DNA of 5,728 bases from the NCBI GenBank assembly GCA_045595425.1, contig JAZOAL010000017.1, positions 1-5,728 of the forward strand, written 5' to 3'. The number at the start of each line of letters is the position of its first letter. The first letter of the stretch is position 1. Below the pieces are notes generated by a model, which did not search any database, was not told the DNA's origin, and saw only the letters and a program-made list of their open reading frames with translations. Positions 1 through 5,701 of this stretch are shown in pieces. A program made the translations under genes and the position numbers. This DNA is from SIG710 sp045595425 (lineage in GTDB: Bacteria > Bacillota > Clostridia > Oscillospirales > CAG-272).

Positions 1-1
1 C

Positions 2-325
2 TTTGACGCTTATTTTGTAGATCACACAACAGGAATCTATCCCGCTTCTGCGGCAGGCGTACCCTTTACGGCTGCTTATCTTCAGTCAAAGGGCGATCCT
101 ATAACCGATCTGACGGAGGATATGGGCGCGGAACAGAAGGCGAGAACCACTTATGAAAATATCCTCAAGCTTGTAGACGACCCTGATGTACTTGACCCAA
201 TTAAATTCCTTCGTGCCAGAGAAATCGTACATTTCCAGCGCTTCGGTGAGGCTATGGGAATGGTGAGAGACAAACTTGATTCAAAAAATTATTATCAGTA
301 TAATCCGGCTTTTCCGAGAAGATGA
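2..325 (+). CDS. cotJC: Spore coat protein CotJC, manganese catalase family (C-terminal part, 5' end outside window)
   Basis: Partial gene. The open frame runs from the window edge to a TGA at 323-325 and gives about 107 residues of a protein that is usually near 190. ATG 122 is internal, because clear family sequence (DAYFVDHTTGIYPAS, then PFTAAYLQSKGDP) is read in frame upstream of it. The fragment covers the last two helices of the four-helix Mn-catalase bundle. Glu in MGAEQKAR (codon 131-133) and His in REIVHFQRF (codon 230-232) lie 33 residues apart, the same spacing as the Glu148/His181 manganese ligands of Lactobacillus plantarum Mn catalase; the Glu three residues before the His (codon 221-223) matches its catalytic carboxylate position. 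Family knowledge: CotJC is a spore-coat protein of the cotJABC operon, normally made in the mother cell under SigE. Neither cotJA/cotJB nor the promoter is in view. A general Mn catalase is the alternative, but the QRFGEA ending and length fit CotJC best. The gene implies a spore-former. Confidence 0.9.
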   Translation, partial: FDAYFVDHTTGIYPASAAGVPFTAAYLQSKGDPITDLTEDMGAEQKARTTYENILKLVDDPDVLDPIKFLRAREIVHFQRFGEAMGMVRDKLDSKNYYQYNPAFPRR

Positions 326-328
326 AAG

Positions 329-361
329 AAGTGACTGCCTAACTTAGGCAGTCACTTTTTT
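329..361 (+). terminator. Rho-independent terminator of cotJC, shared convergent region with the DUF1015 gene
   Basis: A 14-bp perfect inverted repeat (aagtgactgcctaa at 329-342, its complement at 344-357) is followed by a T run at 356-361. Only one base separates the arms, so the real RNA loop must open two or three inner pairs. It starts four bases after the cotJC stop. The DUF1015 stop codon on the opposite strand (361-363) abuts it, so the same hairpin can also form in the leftward transcript, where the tail after the stem is only moderately U-rich. It clearly terminates cotJC and possibly acts in both directions. Confidence 0.9.
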
Positions 362-1617
362 CATTTTACTCTTCTGCATTCAAGATAAAATCTCTTGTCA
401 TCTGCATGTCCCATGGAAAACGTCTTTCTGGGAAGCGCGCCGTCACAAATAACGGTCTTGAAAAGCTGATCCTTTGTCATACCATCAAAAAGGAAGCCTA
501 TCGCGCCATCCTTTGATGCCAGCTTGCGTAGTGAATCCTCGCCATGTATGTAGTCGACCTCTGCACCTTCATGCTTCTCAATATAAGAATCCAGAAAGCC
601 TTGGAGTGTGCCGACTGTGAGCTGAGCGAAAGGATGCTCAAACACAAACTCCTCATCGCCATCGGATGTTACAAGAGTAACCTTCTGCTCTTTTCCCGAG
701 CCTTGAAGCTTTGACGCATATCCGCAAAGTTCTTTCTTCAGATCATCCTTGTCCGCCCCGAAAACAACCCTGTAAATAGGCTCAAATTTGAGAGCACTGT
801 CATGCAGGTTCTCAACCTCAACCAGTGCGTATCTCGCCGCACTCTTTGCCGCCTCTGCCTCGCCTATCTCTTTTTTCAGCTCCTCATAGCAGGTCTTTGC
901 CGTTGCCAGAGAGTGGTTCCCGTCTCCAACAGCAAAAAGCAGCGCGGCATAATCATCTCCATAGCGTTTTTTCATAGCCTCTGGCGATGCCAAAGCATCA
1001 AGCGCACCGCTTATCCTCTCTTGCTCCGCCCTGTCTACAAAATAACCGAGAACATGACCGCTATTCATCATAAGATCAAAATCATAAGCCTTTTTCATGG
1101 AATCCTTCAAGCGCTCAACAGGCTCGATAACCGTTTTTTCCGGATCATCGATGAGCATCAAAACATGCGGGAGCTCAATATGAGCACCGCGGCGGATTTT
1201 TACACGGGGAGGGATACGAGAAAGCACAGTGCCCTCGGTTGCTCTGATCATCGAGGCAGAGCCCTTGTTAAAATCATAGGCTTCAAGATCCACCATGCCG
1301 ATAATACCGCGGCGAATCTTACCGTTTGGCTGTGTTCTCTCAAGATAGATCATTGTCTCATCATTCGAAATGAGAACCTCCTTCAGATACTTTTCCATTT
1401 CATCGTTTATGACAGGCACCCGCTTCTCGGTCTCAGAGAGATACACCTCGGGAAGGGTGATTCTGAGAGTTGATGGTGCCTCACCAACGATTTTCTCTAC
1501 CTTTGACCAATATTCGGGTTCGCTTGTATACTGATCGCAGGCAATGACCGACCATTTTGTGCCGTCAACCTTATTAAAATCCGGCAGAAGAATGTTTGCC
1601 GAAAGAAAACATTTCAT
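361..1617 (-). CDS. DUF1015 family protein (ParB/SpoOJ-like annotation; possible serine kinase-type fold)
   Basis: Complete 418-residue protein, a typical length for DUF1015 (PF06245). It starts at ATG 1617-1615 with a GGAGG Shine-Dalgarno at 1630-1626 and an 8-nt spacer. Recognisable family blocks are an N-terminal WSVIACDQYTSEPEYW (about residues 22-37), RATEGTVLSRIPPRVKIRR (125-143), AVGDGNHSLATAK (229-241) and a C-terminal LPRKTFSMGH (395-404). I see no signal peptide and no membrane segment, so it should be cytoplasmic. The biochemical function is not established for the family. Relatives in Clostridia are often annotated as related to ParB/SpoOJ and often sit beside serA and serC. The DGNHS motif resembles the DGHHR motif of ParB-like free-serine kinases (SerK, SbnI), so a small-molecule kinase role is a reasonable guess. 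No serine-pathway gene is visible in this window. It has its own promoter, faces away from the ABC transporter gene and converges on cotJC. Confidence 0.88.
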   Translation of the reverse strand: MKCFLSANILLPDFNKVDGTKWSVIACDQYTSEPEYWSKVEKIVGEAPSTLRITLPEVYLSETEKRVPVINDEMEKYLKEVLISNDETMIYLERTQPNGKIRRGIIGMVDLEAYDFNKGSASMIRATEGTVLSRIPPRVKIRRGAHIELPHVLMLIDDPEKTVIEPVERLKDSMKKAYDFDLMMNSGHVLGYFVDRAEQERISGALDALASPEAMKKRYGDDYAALLFAVGDGNHSLATAKTCYEELKKEIGEAEAAKSAARYALVEVENLHDSALKFEPIYRVVFGADKDDLKKELCGYASKLQGSGKEQKVTLVTSDGDEEFVFEHPFAQLTVGTLQGFLDSYIEKHEGAEVDYIHGEDSLRKLASKDGAIGFLFDGMTKDQLFKTVICDGALPRKTFSMGHADDKRFYLECRRVK

Positions 1618-1625
1618 CTTTTATA

Positions 1626-1630
1626 CCTCC
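1626..1630 (-). promoter_or_regulatory. Ribosome binding site of the DUF1015 gene
   Basis: GGAGG on the minus strand (cctcc on plus), eight bases before the ATG at 1617-1615. It is a near-consensus Shine-Dalgarno and fixes the start of the DUF1015 protein. Confidence 0.85.
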
Positions 1631-1648
1631 AAAAAATATTGCTTTAAT

Positions 1649-1677
1649 ATTTTATCATATCTTGAATAAAATTTCAA
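1649..1677 (-). promoter_or_regulatory. Predicted SigA-type promoter of the DUF1015 gene
   Basis: On the minus strand TTGAAA (1677-1672) is followed by a 17-nt spacer and TAAAAT (1654-1649), with a TGA just before the -10 box that makes it extended (TGnTAAAAT). The spacing is ideal. Predicted transcription starts near 1642, giving a leader of about 25 nt with the GGAGG site inside. Sequence-based prediction only. Confidence 0.7.
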
Positions 1678-1690
1678 CTATATTCTCAAA

Positions 1691-1712
1691 AATAGTTGCA
1701 AACGCAACCATT
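1691..1712. promoter_or_regulatory. Putative repressor operator (22-bp near-palindrome over the exporter -35 box)
   Basis: The arms AATAGTTGC (1691-1699) and GCAACCATT (1704-1712) flank a 4-nt centre AAAC; eight of nine positions pair as an inverted repeat. The core GTTGC-N4-GCAAC is the kind of dyad bound by winged-helix dimers such as MarR-family repressors, but I cannot assign the regulator. It fully contains the -35 hexamer of the rightward promoter (1696-1701), so a bound protein should block RNA polymerase. It also lies about 50-70 bp upstream of the predicted leftward start, so an effect on DUF1015 is possible but weaker. No regulator gene is present in the window. Confidence 0.6.
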
Positions 1713-1724
1713 ATGTGGTAAAAT
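1696..1724 (+). promoter_or_regulatory. Predicted SigA-type promoter of the ABC exporter-rqcH operon
   Basis: TTGCAA (1696-1701), a 17-nt spacer and TAAAAT (1719-1724), preceded by TGG so that the -10 is extended (TGGTAAAAT). The -35 matches consensus at four of six positions. Transcription would start near 1731, leaving a leader of about 30-40 nt. The -35 box is embedded in the inverted repeat at 1691-1712. Confidence 0.7.
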
Positions 1725-1753
1725 ATAAACAAACGATCTTCAATCCTAAATTC

Positions 1754-1761
1754 AGAAAGGA
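1754..1761 (+). promoter_or_regulatory. Shine-Dalgarno site that decides the ABC exporter start
   Basis: AGAAAGGA ends on the A of the apparent ATG at 1761, far too close for that ATG to be initiated from it. Two TTG codons follow in frame, at 1764 and 1770. The TTG at 1770 lies eight nucleotides beyond the site, the usual distance. rqcH downstream uses the same AGAAAGG core with an 8-nt spacer to its ATG, which supports this reading. Confidence 0.6.
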
Positions 1762-3704
1762 TGTTGAAATTGCCCCCACCGCCAAGAAGTAATTTTGAAT
1801 ATGAAAAAATTGCACCGCCAAAAGGAATATGCGACCTTCCCAGATATCTGAAACAGCTTCTCGGAGGATTCTTCTCCAGAATGATCTATATCGTTAAGCT
1901 GGTTTGGGAAACAGGACCTTGGATAATGATAGTCATGTCCCTCGTTGCGCTTTTTCAGGGTATCCTTCCGATAATCAGCTCATACATATCAAGATATCTG
2001 CTTAACGCGCTGCAAAACGGCTTTCAAAAATACGATTCTTTAGAGCAATTTTTTAAATTTTCTTTTTCGGCAGATAATGTGCTGTTCCTGCTGATATTCA
2101 TGTTTGTTTTCAGAATACTGAACAGTGTTGTGGGTCAGCTTAATACTGCGGTTTTGAGAATATCCGGCGAAAATATCGTAAAATGCGTGAAGATCAGAAT
2201 CATGAAAAAAGCGAAGGAGCTTGATATTGCCGCTTTTGATCAGCCTGCGTTCTATGAAAAGCTTGAAAATGCCAACCGAGAGGCAGGACACAGACCCATT
2301 CAGATACTGAATTCAACCTTCACCATAGTCAGCACAGTGATAAGGCTCATATCTTATGTGGTGATTCTTTCAACAGCTCCCGGCCTCTGGTGGGCATCTA
2401 TCGTTATGGTGCTGATCTCTGTGCCGTCCGCGATAATAAACTTCACTTATCGCCGTAAAAACTTCTTCTATATGCGCTGGAAGTCGAAGGAACGACGCCA
2501 GATGAATTATTACAGCGACATTATGGTAAATAAGGATGTTGCAAAGGAGATCAGAATTTTCGGCCTTGCAGACTCCTTTATCGGTAAATTTGATCAGGTC
2601 TATCAGGTCTATTATGCAGGTATAAAAAAGCTGGTGCTCACAGAAAACGCATGGCATGTTGCCATTGCCATTCTTTCGGCAGTGACCAACTGCGTTTTCT
2701 TTGCCGCAATCGCCTTCATGGTTCTTGCAGGCAAAATAATGATAGGCGATTATACCCTTTTCACCGATGCTCTCACCTCCATTGCGTCCAATGTTGCGTC
2801 CCTTATCGGAACCTCTGCGTCGATATACGAGGGCACGCTCTTTATAGACAATCTCATCTCATTTATGGATGAAAAGCAGTCTGTTGTTCCCCTTAAGCCT
2901 GAAAAGCCCGAAAAGGTCGATCACGGCGCACCCCATACCATTGAATTCTGCAATGTAAGCTTTTCCTATCCGGGAACAGACAGACCGGTTATTAAAAATG
3001 TCAATCTGAAATTCAATCCGGGGGAAACCGTTGTGCTTGTAGGTCTCAACGGCGCGGGCAAAACCACTCTCATTAAGCTTTTGACCCGTCTATATGATCC
3101 CACAGAGGGAGTTATCCTCCTTGACGGCAAGGACATCCGCTCATACGATGTGTCAGAGATATATAAAACCTTTGGTATCATCTTCCAGGACTTTGGAAAA
3201 TACGCAGTTACCGTTTCGGAAAATATCGCATTCGGCGATATTGAAAGAACGCTTGACCCCGAAAAGCTCAAATATGCCGCAAAGCAAGCTGATGCAACAG
3301 ATTATATAAGCCGTCTGCCTGCAGGCTTTGATACACCGCTTATGCGTCATTTCGAGCAGAACGGAATCGAACTCTCTATCGGTCAGTGGCAAAAGCTTGC
3401 AATTGCCAGAGCCTTTTACAGCGAAAACGATATACTGATTCTTGACGAGCCCACAGCCTCCCTCGATGCCATCGCCGAGCAGGAGATTTTCAACCAATTT
3501 GACCGGCTTCGCAAAGACAAAATGTCGATCTTCGTCTCTCACCGCCTTTCAAGCGCAACCATCGCATCCAAGATCGTTGTTCTCGAATACGGCGCAGTGG
3601 TCGAAGAGGGCACCCATAAAGAGCTTATGGAGAAAAAAGGCAGATATTATGAGCTCTTTTCCACCCAAGCAAAGCGATATATTAAAAGCCAAGCTGATGC
3701 GTAA
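1761..3704 (+). CDS. ABC transporter, half-size exporter (membrane domain fused to ATPase), lantibiotic-exporter-like
   Basis: A 647-residue half-transporter from ATG 1761; the better start by ribosome-site spacing is TTG 1770, giving 644 residues beginning M-PPPPRSNF. Hydrophobic segments lie near residues 53-77, 105-126, 184-206, 209-229, 298-324 and 330-352, a type I exporter membrane domain; there is no N-terminal peptidase domain. The ATPase half starts around 390. It has Walker A GLNGAGKTT (428-436, Lys434), the Q-loop Gln476 in IFQDFGKY, signature LSIGQWQK (538-545), Walker B ILILDEPTASLD with Asp562/Glu563 and the switch His594 in SHRLSS. All catalytic residues are intact. The signature has Ile where LSGGQ has Gly. 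The FQDF-KY...TV-ENI and GQWQK-A-ARAF patterns recall NisT/SpaT-type lantibiotic exporters, so peptide or drug export is the likely role; the substrate is unknown. As a half-transporter it must dimerise. No partner gene is adjacent, so a homodimer is simplest. It probably shares a transcript with rqcH, 32 nt downstream. Confidence 0.93.
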   Translation: MLKLPPPPRSNFEYEKIAPPKGICDLPRYLKQLLGGFFSRMIYIVKLVWETGPWIMIVMSLVALFQGILPIISSYISRYLLNALQNGFQKYDSLEQFFKFSFSADNVLFLLIFMFVFRILNSVVGQLNTAVLRISGENIVKCVKIRIMKKAKELDIAAFDQPAFYEKLENANREAGHRPIQILNSTFTIVSTVIRLISYVVILSTAPGLWWASIVMVLISVPSAIINFTYRRKNFFYMRWKSKERRQMNYYSDIMVNKDVAKEIRIFGLADSFIGKFDQVYQVYYAGIKKLVLTENAWHVAIAILSAVTNCVFFAAIAFMVLAGKIMIGDYTLFTDALTSIASNVASLIGTSASIYEGTLFIDNLISFMDEKQSVVPLKPEKPEKVDHGAPHTIEFCNVSFSYPGTDRPVIKNVNLKFNPGETVVLVGLNGAGKTTLIKLLTRLYDPTEGVILLDGKDIRSYDVSEIYKTFGIIFQDFGKYAVTVSENIAFGDIERTLDPEKLKYAAKQADATDYISRLPAGFDTPLMRHFEQNGIELSIGQWQKLAIARAFYSENDILILDEPTASLDAIAEQEIFNQFDRLRKDKMSIFVSHRLSSATIASKIVVLEYGAVVEEGTHKELMEKKGRYYELFSTQAKRYIKSQADA

Positions 3705-3721
3705 ATATATCCATTCCCAAA

Positions 3722-3728
3722 AGAAAGG
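3722..3728 (+). promoter_or_regulatory. Ribosome binding site of rqcH
   Basis: AGAAAGG with an 8-nt A-rich spacer before ATG 3737. It lies in the 32-nt gap after the ABC gene stop (3702-3704). No terminator hairpin or clear promoter is visible in that gap, which favours co-transcription. Confidence 0.85.
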
Positions 3729-3736
3729 CAAAAAAT

Positions 3737-5503
3737 ATGGCATTTGATGCAGGTATGCTCGCCTCGGTGATCTCGGAGATAAAATCCGAGGCTCTTGGCG
3801 CGAAGATAGAAAAAATACACCAGCCGGAGAAGGATCAGATCGTTATTCTGACACGTTCCATCAGCGGCGGAAGAAAGCTGCTCATTGACGCGGGAGCTAA
3901 CAATCCACGCATAGGATTTTCTTTTATCCAAAAGGAAAATCCCATGACGCCGCCTATGTTCTGCATGCTTCTGCGAAAGCATCTGACAGGTGCAAGACTC
4001 ACAGAAATAATACAGCCCGGATTTGAACGCGTAGCCATGCTGATTTTTGAGACCTATGACGAGATGGGATTTCCTTGCAAACGCAAGCTCATTGCGGAGG
4101 TCATGGGTAAATACAGCAATCTGATCTTCACAAATGAAAACGACAAGATCATTGCGCTTTTAAAAACTGTTGATTTCACAACCAGTTCTCTGCGTCAACT
4201 GCTCCCGGGAATGACTTATGAAATGCCCCCGAAGCAGGAAAAGGCGAATCCTCTTGAAGCTGATTTTGAGAGTTTTTTCGCGGAGTATAACAGGATGCCC
4301 AAGGACAAGGGCGCGGATAAATTTATAACCACAGCCTATCTCGGCATCTCCGCTTCACTTGCGCGGGAAATCGTTTTCAGAGCCACAAGGCATACCGATA
4401 CCCCTTTGAATTATTGCTCGGCAGAGGAGCTTTGGCAGAGCTTTTCCACTGTTATGGAGCAGGTAAAAAACGGCAAGTATTCTCCGACAATGATATGCGA
4501 TGAAAGCGGAAGGCCTATTGAATACTGCTTCACAGAGCTTACCCAATATGGCGCGCCCATGCAGTCAAAGCACTTTACGACCCTTGGAGAATTGCTTGAC
4601 TCCTTCTATGACGGCAGAGACAGAGAGATGCGCGTGCGCCAACGTGCCGCCGACATTCTCCATCTTCTGACAAATGCCGAAAGCCGTCTTATAAAGAAGC
4701 TCGGTGCACAGCAGGAAGAGCTTGCGGCCTGCGAGCGCGGTGGGGATTATAAAAAATTCGGAGATCTGATAACCTCAAATCTGTATATGCTTCAGAGAGG
4801 CATGAAAAAGGTGAAGCTCACCGATTATTCGGATATGAAAGAGGATGGCAGCTTCGGAGAGGTGGAGATCGAGCTTGATGAGCGCCTTTCAGGTGCGGCA
4901 AATGCCCAGCGGATGTATAAAAAATACAACAAAGCAAAAACAGCAAAGATCGAGCTCACAAAGCAGATCGCCATTGCAAAAACCGAGCTTGAATATATCT
5001 ACACGGTTTTCGATGCTCTGACAAAAGCCGAGACCTCCGCCGATCTTGCGGAGATCAGAGACGAGCTTTATTCCTCAGGCTATGCCTCGAGAATGAAGAC
5101 CTACACAAGGGGAAAGAACACTGCTCCCGCATATCTGAAATTCAAAACAAGCGGAGGATATATAGTTCTTTGCGGAAAAAATAATATTCAGAACGAATAT
5201 ATAACTCACCGTCTCGCCGAAAAAAATGATTATTGGTTTCATGCAAAGGGCGTTCCCGGTTCTCATGTGGTGCTGCTTTGCGGCGGAGAGGAGCCTGACG
5301 GAGCGGACTTCACCGAAGCCGCTGAGATCGCTGCCCATTATTCAAAGCTTTCGGGCGGTCAGAATGTTGAGGTTGACTATACTCTTGCCAGAAATGTAAA
5401 AAAGTCCGGCATAGGCAAGCCCGGACTTGTTATATACCATACTAACTGGTCTGCCGTTGTCACCCCCGATGCGGAAAAGATCGCAAAAATGAAGATTAAA
5501 TGA
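3737..5503 (+). CDS. rqcH: RqcH, ribosome-associated quality control factor (NFACT / Rqc2 / FbpA family)
   Basis: Complete 588-residue protein, normal for bacterial RqcH (about 570-590). The NFACT-N domain starts directly with MAFDAGMLASVI and includes NNPRIGFS (55-62) and MFCMLLRKHL (74-83). A helix-hairpin-helix-like stretch follows (about 197-217, YLGISASLAREI), then charged helical coiled-coil segments (about 295-350 and 383-440). The NFACT-R domain (about 455-575) has GKNNIQNEYIT (480-490), DYWFHAKGVPGSHVV (498-512) and ARNVKKSGIGKPGLV (551-565). Family knowledge: RqcH binds 50S subunits still holding peptidyl-tRNA, recruits tRNA-Ala and adds C-terminal alanine tails that mark stalled chains for proteolysis; older annotations call it fibronectin-binding protein. 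It acts in the cytoplasm. The Asp97-Arg98 pair needed for tailing in Bacillus subtilis is Glu97-Arg98 here, in PGFERVAM. The gene follows the ABC exporter at 32 nt and ends inside a terminator stem. Confidence 0.95.
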   Translation: MAFDAGMLASVISEIKSEALGAKIEKIHQPEKDQIVILTRSISGGRKLLIDAGANNPRIGFSFIQKENPMTPPMFCMLLRKHLTGARLTEIIQPGFERVAMLIFETYDEMGFPCKRKLIAEVMGKYSNLIFTNENDKIIALLKTVDFTTSSLRQLLPGMTYEMPPKQEKANPLEADFESFFAEYNRMPKDKGADKFITTAYLGISASLAREIVFRATRHTDTPLNYCSAEELWQSFSTVMEQVKNGKYSPTMICDESGRPIEYCFTELTQYGAPMQSKHFTTLGELLDSFYDGRDREMRVRQRAADILHLLTNAESRLIKKLGAQQEELAACERGGDYKKFGDLITSNLYMLQRGMKKVKLTDYSDMKEDGSFGEVEIELDERLSGAANAQRMYKKYNKAKTAKIELTKQIAIAKTELEYIYTVFDALTKAETSADLAEIRDELYSSGYASRMKTYTRGKNTAPAYLKFKTSGGYIVLCGKNNIQNEYITHRLAEKNDYWFHAKGVPGSHVVLLCGGEEPDGADFTEAAEIAAHYSKLSGGQNVEVDYTLARNVKKSGIGKPGLVIYHTNWSAVVTPDAEKIAKMKIK

Positions 5504-5553
5504 TAAAAGGTCTGTCTCACTGATTTTGCGAGACAGACCTTTTATCATTTTTT
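5498..5553 (+). terminator. Rho-independent terminator overlapping the rqcH stop codon
   Basis: A perfect 21-bp inverted repeat: the left arm 5498-5518 pairs with 5530-5550 around an 11-nt loop (5519-5529), followed by a T run ending at 5553. The rqcH TGA (5501-5503) lies inside the left arm. The upper stem (ggtctgtctc / gagacagacc) is GC-containing while the base is A/T. The A run at the foot of the left arm is short, so leftward termination is possible but weaker. Confidence 0.93.
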
Positions 5554-5596
5554 ACTATAAACAATAATTTGATGGGGAAGTAACTTGCAGCGCATG

Positions 5597-5623
5597 AGAT
5601 CCTTCGCTCCTCTCAGGATGACA
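5597..5623 (-). repeat. Short hairpin element, dispersed-repeat type (copy 1, minus orientation)
   Basis: Read on the minus strand it starts TGTCATCCTGAG and ends AGCGAAGGATCT. ATCCT (5599-5603) and AGGAT (5615-5619) form a short stem around an 11-nt centre. The 'TGTCATCCTGAG...GCGAAGGATC' pattern is one I recognise as a recurrent intergenic repeat in many bacterial genomes. Only a genome-wide count could prove it is repeated in this organism. Confidence 0.55.
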
Positions 5624-5701
5624 GCTGGTGCCCATTTATCGCTTTTACTACATGGAAAAGTCAGATAAATTCTTGTAGAAATATAAAAAAACAAACACAA
5701 T

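Noticed and set aside
122..325. ATG at 122 as the start of a small complete protein
   Set aside because: The same frame stays open to the window edge and encodes CotJC family sequence upstream of that Met, so this is an internal codon of a truncated gene.
802..1473. 223-codon open frame on the plus strand inside the DUF1015 gene
   Set aside because: It lies wholly antisense to a well-supported conserved gene, its translation is Cys/Arg/His/Leu-rich with no recognisable domain, and no ribosome site precedes it.
1618..1760. Possible riboswitch or leader RNA in the divergent intergenic region
   Set aside because: The predicted leaders are only about 25 and 30-40 nt, too short for a known riboswitch class, and no terminator hairpin precedes either start codon.
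3153..3542. 129-codon minus-strand open frame over the ABC ATPase domain
   Set aside because: It is antisense to Walker, signature and switch motifs that constrain the plus strand, with no domain or ribosome site of its own.
3761..3792. Inverted repeat GCCTCGG ... CCGAGGC early in rqcH
   Set aside because: Seven base pairs around an 18-nt loop within conserved coding sequence (SVISEIKSEALG); no T run follows and codon use explains it, so I do not call an attenuator.
3647..3982. Minus-strand open frame spanning the ABC-rqcH junction
   Set aside because: It overlaps the ends of two real genes and their spacer; the translation resembles no family and it would place a gene against the operon.
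5342..5548. Minus-strand open frame through the rqcH 3' end and terminator
   Set aside because: It starts inside the terminator hairpin and runs antisense to the conserved NFACT-R domain; treated as a shadow.
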